Below, piece by piece: positions 48,956-58,787 of a DNA stretch of 64,000 nucleotides. Both the position numbers and the translations under genes were made by a program. The number at the start of each line of letters is the position of its first letter. The stretch's first letter is position 1. This DNA is from Phorcus lineatus (Eukaryota > Mollusca > Gastropoda > Trochida > Trochidae). Location: assembly GCA_921293015.1 (NCBI GenBank), contig OV121092.1, positions 32,433,764 through 32,497,763 of the forward strand, written 5' to 3'. Below the pieces are notes generated by a model. The model saw only the letters and a program-made list of their open reading frames with translations. It was not told where the DNA came from and made no database searches.

Positions 48956-49880
48956 AAAATGAGTTTTACTGAGTTGATTTTAGAACAAACCAAAAACCCT
49001 ATTTGGTTAACTGTGTTTCCAGAAAAAGCAGGTCATTTTATTCACTTAGAGGACAAGTTAAAAATAATACTTATACTAGTGTTAGTACATAACCAATGGT
49101 TGATATATTATCAAAAAGAAAACAAGCAAAAACACTCACATGTTACTAAATATGAATAACATCTTTAATATACTTTACAGGATGCAGACTTGTTCGATAT
49201 GTCTGAATGAACCCCACCAGCCAACGACGGTCCTGCCTTGTGGGCATCAGTTTTGTCATGCGTGTATAACTCACTGGCAGGAAAGAAAAAATGAGTGCCC
49301 AAACTGCAGAGGAACTATTAGAAAATTGAAACAAGTTGTAGAGAGTAAGTCTTATTTTATTAACCAAACCATCAAGTGTTTTATTTATCACATATTTGAA
49401 AGAACGTCAAGGAAGGTTATAATACACGAAGTTTTCAGGTTATACACAGATGAGCTCCGTCCGTCCGTGTAAGCGATTTATTTGGATCAGAAGTAAATTC
49501 AATCTACTCTTTATATGGAACCATCATATGTTGTGTAGCCTTTTAGGGGTTTTCAACTTCTTCCTACAATTACATTTATATTTGGCCGTCTCCATGGAAA
49601 CCTAACTTGGCATTTTTTCTGGACCAAAACTAAAAAACTGTAAGGCCTTGCTCATTGAAAATTTTAATACGAAAAATTCATCATGTGGCATGATGTCTTA
49701 TCAACTTCTTCTATATTAAATTTTGGCCGTTTACTTATTAAAAAAACAAATTAGATTTTTTTTGTGAAGTAGAACTTAACAAAGAAGGCCTTACTCATTG
49801 AAACTTCGTATGTACAATAATCAGTTACAATCTATAACACTTTCGAGCATCACTCAGTTTCGTTTATCCAGTCCTGCTTC
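48956..49880 (+). repeat. Segmental duplication around RING copy 2, paired with 53521-54500
   Basis: Upstream, both blocks carry TTTTAG-ACAAAC followed by GCAGGTCATT-ATTCACTT and GACAAGTTAA. Downstream, both carry ACACGAAGTTTTCAGG, ACCATCATATGTTGTGTAGCC or ACAATTGTCATGTTGTGTAGCC, and TTTTCAAC-TCTTC. A further piece, AGTTCATCAAGGATGTT with CACTTTCGAGGG, lies at 53299-53350, beyond the LINE, and pairs with 54914-54965. So RING copies 2 and 3 arose by a later duplication than the split from copy 1. Confidence 0.8.
49182..49344 (+). CDS. RING-finger exon (RING copy 2), lacking its own membrane exon
   Basis: This exon starts at ATG 49182, directly after TTTACAG|G, and ends at a GTAAGT donor (49345). 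It is 163 nt long, as in copies 1 and 3, and leaves the same one-base phase. All eight zinc ligands are kept (C4, C7, C20, H22, C25, C28, C39, C42) and the sequence is closer to copy 3 (CSICLNEP, PCGHQFC, ACIT, WQERKN) than to copy 1. I find no copy of the second exon before copy 3 begins; the block downstream was split by the LINE at 49896-53185. It may be a pseudogene, or its exon may splice to 56167. The acceptor-like sequence before the ATG suggests a possible upstream leader exon. Confidence 0.6.
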
Positions 49881-49895
49881 ATGTACAATGTACAG

Positions 49896-52800
49896 GTAGG
49901 TAGGTAGGTAGGTGGATTTAAGGGCGACGTTGGGCCAAAAATGACCTATATGCGCCCGGCATTTAAAGTAGTGATTAAAATGAAATTAAAATAAGAAACA
50001 TTTAAAATTTATATGCTATCATATTTACCTGTATTCATGACAAAATCTAAAAGTGATCTCTGAACAATGCCAAACATTAGATTTTCTCCAAGAATAGATC
50101 TCAATGAGAAGACGTTGGATTTAGAGATAACAACCTCTCTTAGGACTTCACGTTGCTTTTTATGACCTTCACATTCTATCAGAAAATGGAAGACTGTTTC
50201 TGGGCTATTGGTAAAACAGTTGATACATAATGGCGATACACCTTTGTCTAATATATGCCTGTAAGCATTTAAACCACAATGGCCAAGTCTCAAACGAGTG
50301 AGGATGATTTCTTCTCTTCGATTTTGTCGTCGGATTTTGATATCATTCTTAACCATTGGGTATGAACTGTACATATGCCTTGCAGTGCTGCCACAATTCC
50401 AGTCATTTTGCCACTGTTCATCAATTGCCTTATTTATGATTGGATAGATGTCTTTTGGAATTGGACAGATATCATCAATATCAATTTGAAATTTAGTTAA
50501 TGATGACTTAGCAAGATGATCAACCTTCTCGTTTCCAACCAGCCCAACATGAGCAGGAACCCATACTATATCGCAGCTTATATAAGTTTCATTCAACATT
50601 GTGTCAAGATGTAAAATGTCATATAAAATGTCACTGCGTTGCCCATATACACCTGATTGTATAGCTTGGACTGCCGCCAAGGAATCTGTAATTACAATTG
50701 ATTCGTGTTTATGTTTTTTCACCCAAACTAATGCTTGATAAATAGCAGATAATTCTGCAGCAAATACTGAGATGTGATCTTGTAGTCTGAAAGTTTCCTC
50801 TACCCCTAAAGATGGGATATAGAAAGCAGCGCCCACATGTCCTGATGCTGGATCTTTGGAGGCATCTGTATAGATATGGGTGAATCCGTAGTACTTTGTC
50901 CTTATAAAATCTTCTGATACTGCTTTGATGATGTTAGGGCTCATTTGTTTATTGATAATTGATGCCAAGTCTTTGTTTATCGATGGTTGTGTTAAGCACC
51001 ATGGAGCTGATTTTGGGAGACTGAATTGGGCGTTAAGTTTGAAATCTTGAATGTTGCACTTATGTGCCAGTTGTTGGGCTACTAACCCAAAAGGTAGTTT
51101 ACCATGACTCCAGTCACAGATTGCATATTCAATGCAATCTTGTAACACATCTCTAGCCGAGTGATACTCAGAGGAAGATACTAAGGAGAGATAAGTCCTT
51201 AGAGCAGATTTTTGGCGGCAGTACTTTAGAGGAGGTTCTGAACATTCAACTTGCAGGGCAGCTATGGGTGTTGATGGGAATGCCCCAGTTGCTAATCTTA
51301 AAGCTTTTGACTGAACTCGATCAAGTTTAGTTAAATGGCATTTTGCGGCATTCATAAAAACTTGATTGCCATAATCTAATCTTGAGAGAATAACAGCTTT
51401 ATAGAGTAATAGCAGTGAAGATTTATCAGCACCCCATTTTGTTGCACAGACACATTTTAAAAGGTTCAAACCCTTCGAACACTTTCCTGATAAGTAAGTA
51501 ATATGGCGAGCCCAAGTTAACTTGCTATCAAAGTAAACTCCTAGAAATTTGAAATCAGGTACAAAATTGATTCGTTGACTTCCAATTGTAAGGAAAGAAT
51601 TCGGCTCAGTTTTACGTCTGGTAAAATTCATAGCCACAGATTTGTTTATGGATATTCTAAATCCCCATTGCAAACACCATTTAAAAACAGAGTCTAGTCC
51701 TGATTGAATGGAACCACGAACAAATTCAAGATTTCCAAACCGTCTCCAAAATGCTCCATCATCAGCGAATTGAGAGGCATCAATATTCACTGGTAAGGAA
51801 TCAAACATATCATTGATCATGATATTAAATAGTAGTGGACTTATGACGCTTCCTTGGGGAGTGCCATTCTCAATTACATGTACCCCTGATTGTTCTTGGC
51901 CTATGCGAACTCGAATAGTTCTATTAGCGAGAAACGATCCAATCCATTTTAGCATACGCCCCTTTACACCCAGAGTTTGCAGTTTAAATTGAAGTCCTTG
52001 ACGCCAGAGCATATCATAAGCTTTCTCTATATCTAAGAATACACAAATCATGTATTCTTGATTACCAATAGCCTTTTGCGCCTCTGTTTGAAGGCGAATA
52101 AGTTGGTCAGTGCATGAGCGATTTTTCCTAAAACCGGATTGTATCCTTGTAAGAAGTTGGTTGGATTCCATGTGATAACTCAAGCGGTTACTCACTAACC
52201 TTTCCATGATTTTACACAAATTAGATGTTAAGGCAATTGGTCGATAAGATGATGGTAATGAAGTATCCTTCCCTGGTTTTGGAATAGGAATGACTATAGT
52301 CTCGGTCCATACTTTTGGTAATTCACCATAAAGCCAACTTTGATTTATGATGTCTCTGACTACCTCTAGTGAACTATTAGGCATACGTTTGAAGTGTTCA
52401 TAGCAAAGATCATCCGCACCTGGAGAGGTATTCTTTCCTTTATGAATTGCCGATTTTAGCTCTGCAAAAGTGAAAGACAAATCCATTGGTGGACAAGGTT
52501 CTAGTATTGCTTGGTAAATAAATGATTTAAATTCATATTCAATTGTTGTAACCTTGTCTTTGAACTCGGTGGGAAAATTGTCTATACTGCTTACGTTTTC
52601 AAATTGTTCGGCAAGTAACTCTGCCTTTTCAGGGTTTGTAACTGCTTCTCCATTGGTGCCAAGGACTGGAATTGGAATTTTGTTAAGACTTCCACTTATA
52701 CGTTTCACCTTCGACCATATAGATGATAAAGGGGTATGTCTATTGATAGTGGAGATATAAGATCGTCATCTTGAGCGCTTAACCCGACGGACTATACGTT

Positions 52801-53185
52801 GATATTCAGCACGCTTTTTTCTGAAGGTTTCGAGGTCAGCAGGAAGTGATGTTCTGCAAACTTTATTATATGCTTTGCGCTGGGCTCGATTAGCTTCATC
52901 ACATTCCTTAGTCCACCAGAACTGTGAAACTTTGGGCTGATATTTTCCAGAGGTTTTACCAATGCATTTATTTGATATTTCAATAATCTTAGATGTAAGG
53001 TTATTATTAGATATTTCAATATCTGATGATAGAAGATCTTCAGTAATTTCATCTCTGCATTGTCTAGCGAAGTCATTCCAGTTGGCTGACCTAAACTTCC
53101 ATCGAGGGACGCGGTTTGAAGATGTTCTAAGTGCGTTACAATATACTAGAGTGTAAACTGGAAAGTGGTCACTTCCTAGCGTATC
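49896..53185 (-). mobile_element. RNase H-bearing LINE (I/Jockey-like), 5'-truncated
   Basis: The element lies on the minus strand between TACAATGTACAG at 49884-49895 and the same 12 bases at 53186-53197, a perfect target duplication. Its 3' end (left) is a (GGTA/TACC)n tail at about 49896-49912 instead of poly(A). The 5' end (right) begins within the endonuclease domain (GSDHFPV is readable at about 53165), so the promoter, ORF1 and most of the endonuclease are missing. The insertion split the duplicated block holding RING copy 2. Near-intact coding and a perfect duplication mean a recent insertion. Clade assignment rests on RT followed by RNase H and a terminal zinc knuckle. Confidence 0.93.
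50009..52708 (-). CDS. LINE reverse transcriptase with RNase H domain (truncated ORF2)
   Basis: 899 residues from the first Met after a stop. The RT domain spans about 130-400, with SYRPIALTS (154-162), LDIEKAYD (D226, D232), NGTPQGSVISP (281-291) and F-A-D-D (D316, D317), a Phe variant of the usual Y/F-x-D-D. RNase H spans about 610-735, with acidic residues D614 (YTDAS), E652, D675 and D730 and WVPAHVG (716-722). A zinc knuckle C828-x2-C831-x9-H841-x4-C846 follows, and the protein ends at 899. The same frame continues upstream through a single in-frame TGA (52766-52768) to the 5' truncation at 53185, through the FWWTKECDEANRAQRKAY linker and the endonuclease end. Only that one stop breaks the retained frame. 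The enzyme would copy its own RNA at a nicked target; without the endonuclease this copy cannot be autonomous. Confidence 0.93.
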   Translation of the reverse strand: MKRISGSLNKIPIPVLGTNGEAVTNPEKAELLAEQFENVSSIDNFPTEFKDKVTTIEYEFKSFIYQAILEPCPPMDLSFTFAELKSAIHKGKNTSPGADDLCYEHFKRMPNSSLEVVRDIINQSWLYGELPKVWTETIVIPIPKPGKDTSLPSSYRPIALTSNLCKIMERLVSNRLSYHMESNQLLTRIQSGFRKNRSCTDQLIRLQTEAQKAIGNQEYMICVFLDIEKAYDMLWRQGLQFKLQTLGVKGRMLKWIGSFLANRTIRVRIGQEQSGVHVIENGTPQGSVISPLLFNIMINDMFDSLPVNIDASQFADDGAFWRRFGNLEFVRGSIQSGLDSVFKWCLQWGFRISINKSVAMNFTRRKTEPNSFLTIGSQRINFVPDFKFLGVYFDSKLTWARHITYLSGKCSKGLNLLKCVCATKWGADKSSLLLLYKAVILSRLDYGNQVFMNAAKCHLTKLDRVQSKALRLATGAFPSTPIAALQVECSEPPLKYCRQKSALRTYLSLVSSSEYHSARDVLQDCIEYAICDWSHGKLPFGLVAQQLAHKCNIQDFKLNAQFSLPKSAPWCLTQPSINKDLASIINKQMSPNIIKAVSEDFIRTKYYGFTHIYTDASKDPASGHVGAAFYIPSLGVEETFRLQDHISVFAAELSAIYQALVWVKKHKHESIVITDSLAAVQAIQSGVYGQRSDILYDILHLDTMLNETYISCDIVWVPAHVGLVGNEKVDHLAKSSLTKFQIDIDDICPIPKDIYPIINKAIDEQWQNDWNCGSTARHMYSSYPMVKNDIKIRRQNRREEIILTRLRLGHCGLNAYRHILDKGVSPLCINCFTNSPETVFHFLIECEGHKKQREVLREVVISKSNVFSLRSILGENLMFGIVQRSLLDFVMNTGKYDSI

Positions 53186-53854
53186 TACAATGTACAGAGT
53201 GTAGTAATGGAGTTATCTCCCTTCAGTGACACAAAGCGTTTGGGTTTTGGAGTTCCCGGGCTATATACGTGCATCACAAACACGTAACAAATGTGTTCAG
53301 TTCATCAAGGATGTTCTTATTGCAATTATACGCCACACTTTCGAGGGCTCTCTCAATATGGGTAACAACTAAAGCAGAATGTACGTATGAGACAGAGTAT
53401 TGCCTTGATAACCCATATCGATTTTTATTTTGAGAAACCGTATTCCTTCGTTTTACTTGAGCTTTGATGTCTGCGAGTGTGAAATTGCGCTGGATTTTCT
53501 ATGGAGACAGTGCAATAGTTAAATACTGTTGTGAATTTAGATTTTGGAACAAACCCAAAATTTATGTTTTAGCCTAGTTAACTTTTTTTTTAGAAAATGC
53601 AGGTCATTCCATTCACTTCAATGACAAGTTAACAGAATGCCTATAATCATGATCATAGAAAACAAATGTTTGACATTTATCAACAAAACACAAAAATGGT
53701 ATCTCATTTATTTGTGTAGTCAGTTGATAAAATCATGGAAATCTTTTTTATCTACGACATGAAGTGTTATTAATCGTATGATGATGAAGTTAAAGCAAAA
53801 ACATCCACTTATCATTGAATTATTTTAACAGCGTTATAAATTACAGAATGCAGA

Positions 53855-56345
53855 ATGCAGACTTGTTCAATATGTCTGAATGAACCCCGCCAGCCAAAGA
53901 CGGTCCAACCTTGTGGGCATCAGTTTTGTCGTGCGTGTATAACCCGCTGGCAGGAAAGAAAAAATGTGTGCCCATACTGTAAAGGAAATATGAAAAACTT
54001 TAAGCCACCTGTAGAGGGTAAGTCTTATTTTATTCATTAACCTTAAACTCAAGAAATGTTCGATTAAATATTTATTCGAAATAACGTCAAACAAGTTAAG
54101 GACGGCTTATGAGTCCCTGCACACGAAGTTTTCAGGAAATACAGCAAAACCTTCCGTGTGAGCTGTTCTGTTCTGGATCAAAAGTGAATCCATAAGGTCT
54201 AGCTCATCGAAATTTGGTATATGGAACAATTGTCATGTTGTGTAGCCTTTTTGATTTTCAACCTCTTCTTTTCTGAACCAGAACTCAAAACCAGAAAGCC
54301 TTGCTCTTTGAAAATTGCTCTATGAAACAATTAAATATGAAGTGGTTTTTGTGGGGTTTTCAATGTAATCCTAGTTTAGTTTTGGCAGTTCCCATAAAAA
54401 CATTTCTTACAATTTTTTTCCGAACCAGAACTTAAGAAACAAGGTCATTGAAATTAGTTTGTACAATAATCAGCATGTGTAGCTGTGTTTTAAGGGTTTT
54501 CGACTTCTTCATTTTATTTTTAGCTCTTTCCATGTAAACACAAGTTACAATTCTGTGTTCACGGTAAAAATCCTGAGCCCAATGGCACAAGGGTTCTAAA
54601 ACAATTATCTACTGTATGTATTAATTATCAATGATCTGCTGAAGAAAGTTTTCAACTTAAAATATATGTTATTCAGTGTTTATCATAGAATTCTGTTATA
54701 AAAAATTTTATTGTTCAATATATTTCGAACTTTAGCCACTTGGCGTAGGATTTAGCCAACTAAAGAAGAAGAAACATATTGCACCTACAAGAGTTGGATT
54801 TAAAACAAGTTGTCGACTTTTTCGGACACGTTTCTAACGGTTTGTTTAGGTTAGATGGGTCAAAGTGACGAATATACTTTGCTCTATCACAGATGAGATT
54901 ACGTTAATGTCTCCAGTTCATCAAGGATGTTTTCTTGCAAGTGTATGCTACACTTTCGAGGGTCTTCACAGAATCTCCATGTTTTTCCTGCAAGGATGTT
55001 TTTCCTGCAAGTGTATGCTACACTTTCGAGGGTCGAGGGTCTTCACAGAATCTCTATTGCTTGCATTTTTGATAGCAAGGATTGCTCTCAAAATTATATT
55101 TCATAACTCGAAGGGAACACTCGGGTAAAGTTGTGAATATAACATACTTACCTTGCTCCCAACATCTGGTAAGCTATATTTCATTGAAAATGCAATATTC
55201 TTATTTGATCTAGAGATAATTAATAGTTGAAAGTGTGCTAAGGCAGTTTTTTTTAAGTTACCATGATAATCCATTTGAATGTTTTTTGGAAACATACTTA
55301 ATAGTTGAAAGTGTGCTAAGGCAATTTTATTTTAAGTTACCATGATAATCCATTTGAATGTTTTTTGGAAGCATACTTAATAGTTGAAAGTGTGCTAAGG
55401 CAATTTTATTTTAAGTTACCATGATAATCCATTTGAATGTTGTTTGGAAGCATCACGATCCCGATAATAAAACCTCCCAAAATAAAGTATAAGTTTTCAC
55501 TGAAATGTAAGAGCTGTTTACCAAGCTACCATATTATCAAAGTGACACAAAAATTAAGGCATTTATTAAAAAAATTTGATCAGATAAGAAGTGCAAAGGA
55601 AGGATTTGATACTACGTGTATGTTCATTCTACCTCTTGTTGAAAATATTTGGAGAAACAATTACGAAAAAAAATACTAAATATCTTATTTAATGTCAAAC
55701 CCCTATATATCTGAAACTATGAGAGTAACTACTTATCTCTGAAGTTCCAAATGGTTTCTACTTGGTTTTACCTCCTCTCCGCTCGCGTCTTGTTTACTTT
55801 GCCACGTTCCACATTTCAATACGCCAAAATTATTGACGCGGTCTATTTTAGGAGACACCCTTTTTTTTCGTGCTGTATCTTCTTAAATTGTGGTCGAAAA
55901 TATTTCAAAAATAATATATATTTTTAAAAGGTTTTGGTACTTTTTCTTGAATTTTGGGCTCTTTAAACTGTCTGAAGTCAGGAGTAACTGTCTTATCGAG
56001 GATATTTGCTGCATCATTTTTGTTCAAAATACAGTTTTGATGAATAATGATTATCAAATATGACACGTTATCGAAAATTTTCTAATATGAAGGCAATGAT
56101 ATTAACGAAAAAGCGTAATTAACACATGCCTTCTGTCGCTGAATTTAATATTCATCTCATTTTCAGATTTTCAAGATGAACGTAAAGAACTTTCTTTCAA
56201 GTTTGTCCTTCTCATTGCGTTTCTCGCGATCGTGCGGCTCATGGGTGAATTCCTTCCTGCCTGTTGGTGGAATGATCTGGGTGACTACGGACAATACTTA
56301 ATGAGGGGGATCTATCCGCCAACAGTACGTTCCAGATGGGTCTAA
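53855..56345 (+). CDS. Short RING-finger membrane protein or pseudogene (RING copy 3), two exons
   Basis: Exon 1 (53855-54017, 163 nt, GTAAGT donor at 54018) has all eight RING ligands. Exon 2 starts at 56167 after TTTTCAG with the same D-F-Q start as copy 1, and the joined frame of 342 nt ends at TAA 56343-56345, giving 113 residues. The one membrane segment at about residues 67-84 (VLLIAFLAIVRLMGEFL) aligns with the first helix of copy 1. The sequence then departs from copy 1. Beyond the stop, 56440-56985 is a decayed version of the rest of copy 1's exon. Either a truncating change produced a new single-pass RING protein, or this is a pseudogene whose RING exon is still clean. Splicing in frame over two sites argues that it was functional recently. 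No TATA box is seen. Confidence 0.62.
54914..55060 (+). repeat. Small tandem duplication in the intron of RING copy 3
   Basis: GCAAGTGTATGCTACACTTT with CGAGGGTCTTCACAGAATCTC occurs twice, about 70 bases apart. The second copy has an extra CGAGGGT. The same segment occurs once, diverged, at 53310-53360 in the copy 2 block. Confidence 0.85.
55224..55459 (+). repeat. Tandem triplication, 78-79-bp unit
   Basis: TAGTTGAAAGTGTGCTAAGG starts at 55224, 55302 and 55381. Each unit includes AAGTTACCATGATAATCCAT and TTGAATGTT-TTTGGAA-CATACTTAA. Units are nearly identical, so the expansion is recent. It lies in the intron of RING copy 3. Confidence 0.95.
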
Positions 56346-56439
56346 TAGCTTCTCTACCAACTTCCTTGTCTTCTCAACTTCATCGCGAAAGACATGCTAC
56401 TGACAAGATTGTAATAAATATATACGCATATGTACAGAG

Positions 56440-56985
56440 GGATTTTGTGTGCTATCTATTACCTCTTATTTTTTGCACATTTGTGACATATGTAATCGGC
56501 TTGGTTACATTTATGTTTAATTGCTAATTGTTTGTAACTTTTACACCCTGTTTGCAGCCTTTAAATTGATATTACACAGCCCAAATGTTGTTGTTTGAGA
56601 ATGTATATATATAGTTTATGTTATATGATGACTAATAATAGTATCACTACCTTTGTTTGAAAAAACTTATTCTCATAATGATACTCATTTTTATTATCTA
56701 CAAACTTGTCAATGACCAGTTATCAGTAGTGGGTGTCTTGTTAATATCACATGTTGGACTCTATCGATTGTGTTGTTGTGCTTGCTTTTGTTGATGCAGT
56801 AACAATCGGAATTGTGATGTTTGATTGAAAAGAAAATATTTTCCTAGTTTTCTTTGTAGGCTATTTTATTATCTACAAACTTGTCACCAACCTTTTATCA
56901 GCAGTGGGTGTCTTTTTAATATCAGATGTTGGATATCCATCATTATCGGTGATGTGCTTGTATTTATTGTTACAGTAACAGGATA
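56440..56985 (+). pseudogene. Decayed 3' part of the RING-TM exon, with an internal duplication
   Basis: 56440-56575 matches copy 1 around 42150-42265: TTTGCACATTTGTGACATAT, GTTTAATTG, TTTGCAG-CTTT. 56695-56830 matches 42425-42550: ATTATCTACAAACTTGTCA, GTGGGTGTCTTG or GTGGTAGTCTTGG, and GATGTTGGACT. This last part then appears a second time at 56868-56985 (ATTATCTACAAACTTGTCACC, GTGGGTGTCTTT, GATGTTGGA). Frames are broken by stops and indels throughout. It shows that copy 3 once had the full multipass exon. Confidence 0.8.
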
Positions 56986-56999
56986 ATTCTAAGTTTATG

Positions 57000-57690
57000 G
57001 TTTTTGAGTTGGCATATAATAACTTGAGATTACATTGGTTCACATTCCTGCGTATGATCTTTAAACTGTATACTAGTTACTTCAAATAACTTACAATGTT
57101 GAAATATCATTTGCCTCATATGTCGGTATTAATCAAATTCTGCTGGAAGTAATCAAACAGCTTAATCTTTCAATGATATAAAGAAAGTGTCTGATATCAC
57201 AGCAGTTGTACAAAGTTTTAATAACTTAGGTAGGTTTGAAAGGTTATCACACATCACTTTCCTTCTCGAACTTTAAGATAACTAAATGTACCTGAACTGA
57301 AAGTCACCATGCGTCCCAACAAAACAATCTTTAATATAGTTGCTGTGCTTTGGAACTTTCCCCATTGAAATAAAATCTCTCGATCTCAACTGATACCCTC
57401 GAATCCAACTTCAAGATATTTTTGTAGACTACCTTTCGTTTACAATGTTGTGCCCGTCTTCACTGTAGATTTGCATCTTCTCTTATTCGGTACATTATGT
57501 ATAGACATTTTGTGTTTCTTGAACATGTGTGTCTGTATATGTAAATTGGTGCTTTATGATTTTCCTTAATATCCATCTTTTGGTGGTATAATAACCATGA
57601 CGCTCCCATTTATCATAAAAGATATGATGAAATAAAAATATATTCATATAATTTATACTTAGTATCTGAAGGAGTGGAACAATATGTACT
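57000..57690. other. No gene seen
   Basis: AT-rich spacer downstream of the decayed exon. No recognised content. Confidence 0.45.
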
Positions 57691-57694
57691 TAAA

Positions 57695-58060
57695 TAAATG
57701 GTACTTTGCTTTGCCAATGTGCCTACTGTTAATCATATTCATTCGGCTTTCGTCTATATGATGAGAAAATCTGTGCATTATTATGTTGACAAAACATGTA
57801 GATATTGTGATTCTCTGGAATAAACATGTCTTACCATTAAACCCAGTTTTCTTGTAAAGGGGTTATCTTTTGTCCTTTGATTTACTCTGGAACCTGAAAA
57901 TTACACGCACCTCTCTTCAGCTACATGGAATTGAAATTATTTGATAGCAGCCATTTAAACTGTTCATTGAAAGAAATGATACAAAATGAGCAAAATTTTG
58001 ACAATGTACCGTAAAAATATTGTGGAGTTCTTTGGAGTATGAAATGACGGCGAAATGACT
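57695..58060. repeat. Repeat S, copy 2, shared with 35405-35810
   Basis: Partner of the repeat at 35.4 kb. It contains an extra segment of about 100 bases (57870-57950) relative to that copy. Confidence 0.65.
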
Positions 58061-58775
58061 AAAAAATATGAATAAATTATAAATCTAAAACAGCTTATTG
58101 TTATAAACAAAAACTCATCATAATAACAATTTATTCTGATTATCTTTAATCTGCTTTCGATGTACACATGTATTTTTAGTTTCAATGACATCGATCAGAT
58201 CAAAATGTCCCAAAAGTAACCTCTGTTACTAATAGGCCATTTTTCTTACTTCAAATCCATTTAATCAAACATCTTAATATATTCACGACTGATTTCGGTT
58301 TTCAAAAACTTTTTGTATCGCTAAAATAAGACCTCTATAAATAGCTCCGGGTCATTTCGCAATGTGTTTCAATCAATAAGATATATGTAATTATAATCTG
58401 GCATATGAGCATTTGCATGAAGCTCGAAGAGACAACAGGTTCACTAATTCATCGTTAACAGTTAATAATCTCCATGTCGCCACATTTTGCTTTATAAAGG
58501 GTACGTAGCAGCCGCCCTTAACATAATTTCAGCAAGTGTGTTAACATTAGCAACGTTCGTGTTATTCAATGCATTAGTGACTAATGAGATTCATTAAGGT
58601 AGTAGTAGGTCATCAGTGCATCGAATTACTTGTTCTCCATTCATGTATCAAATTGTCCATTGTTATGTTTGTTGTGTATGAGTTATTGACATTAACACGA
58701 TTAACACCCTATCTCTGCAAGACTTCTTCCACTACCTTGACTTTAAGATTGAGCATTGTTATTTGTCAAGAAATT
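58061..58775. other. No gene seen
   Basis: AT-rich; no supportable features up to the left target duplication of element E. Confidence 0.45.
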
Positions 58776-58787
58776 GATGTTATTTGG

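Noticed and set aside
53867..54094. 75-codon minus-strand frame over RING copy 3 (and the similar one over copy 2)
   Set aside because: Antisense shadow of the conserved RING exon.
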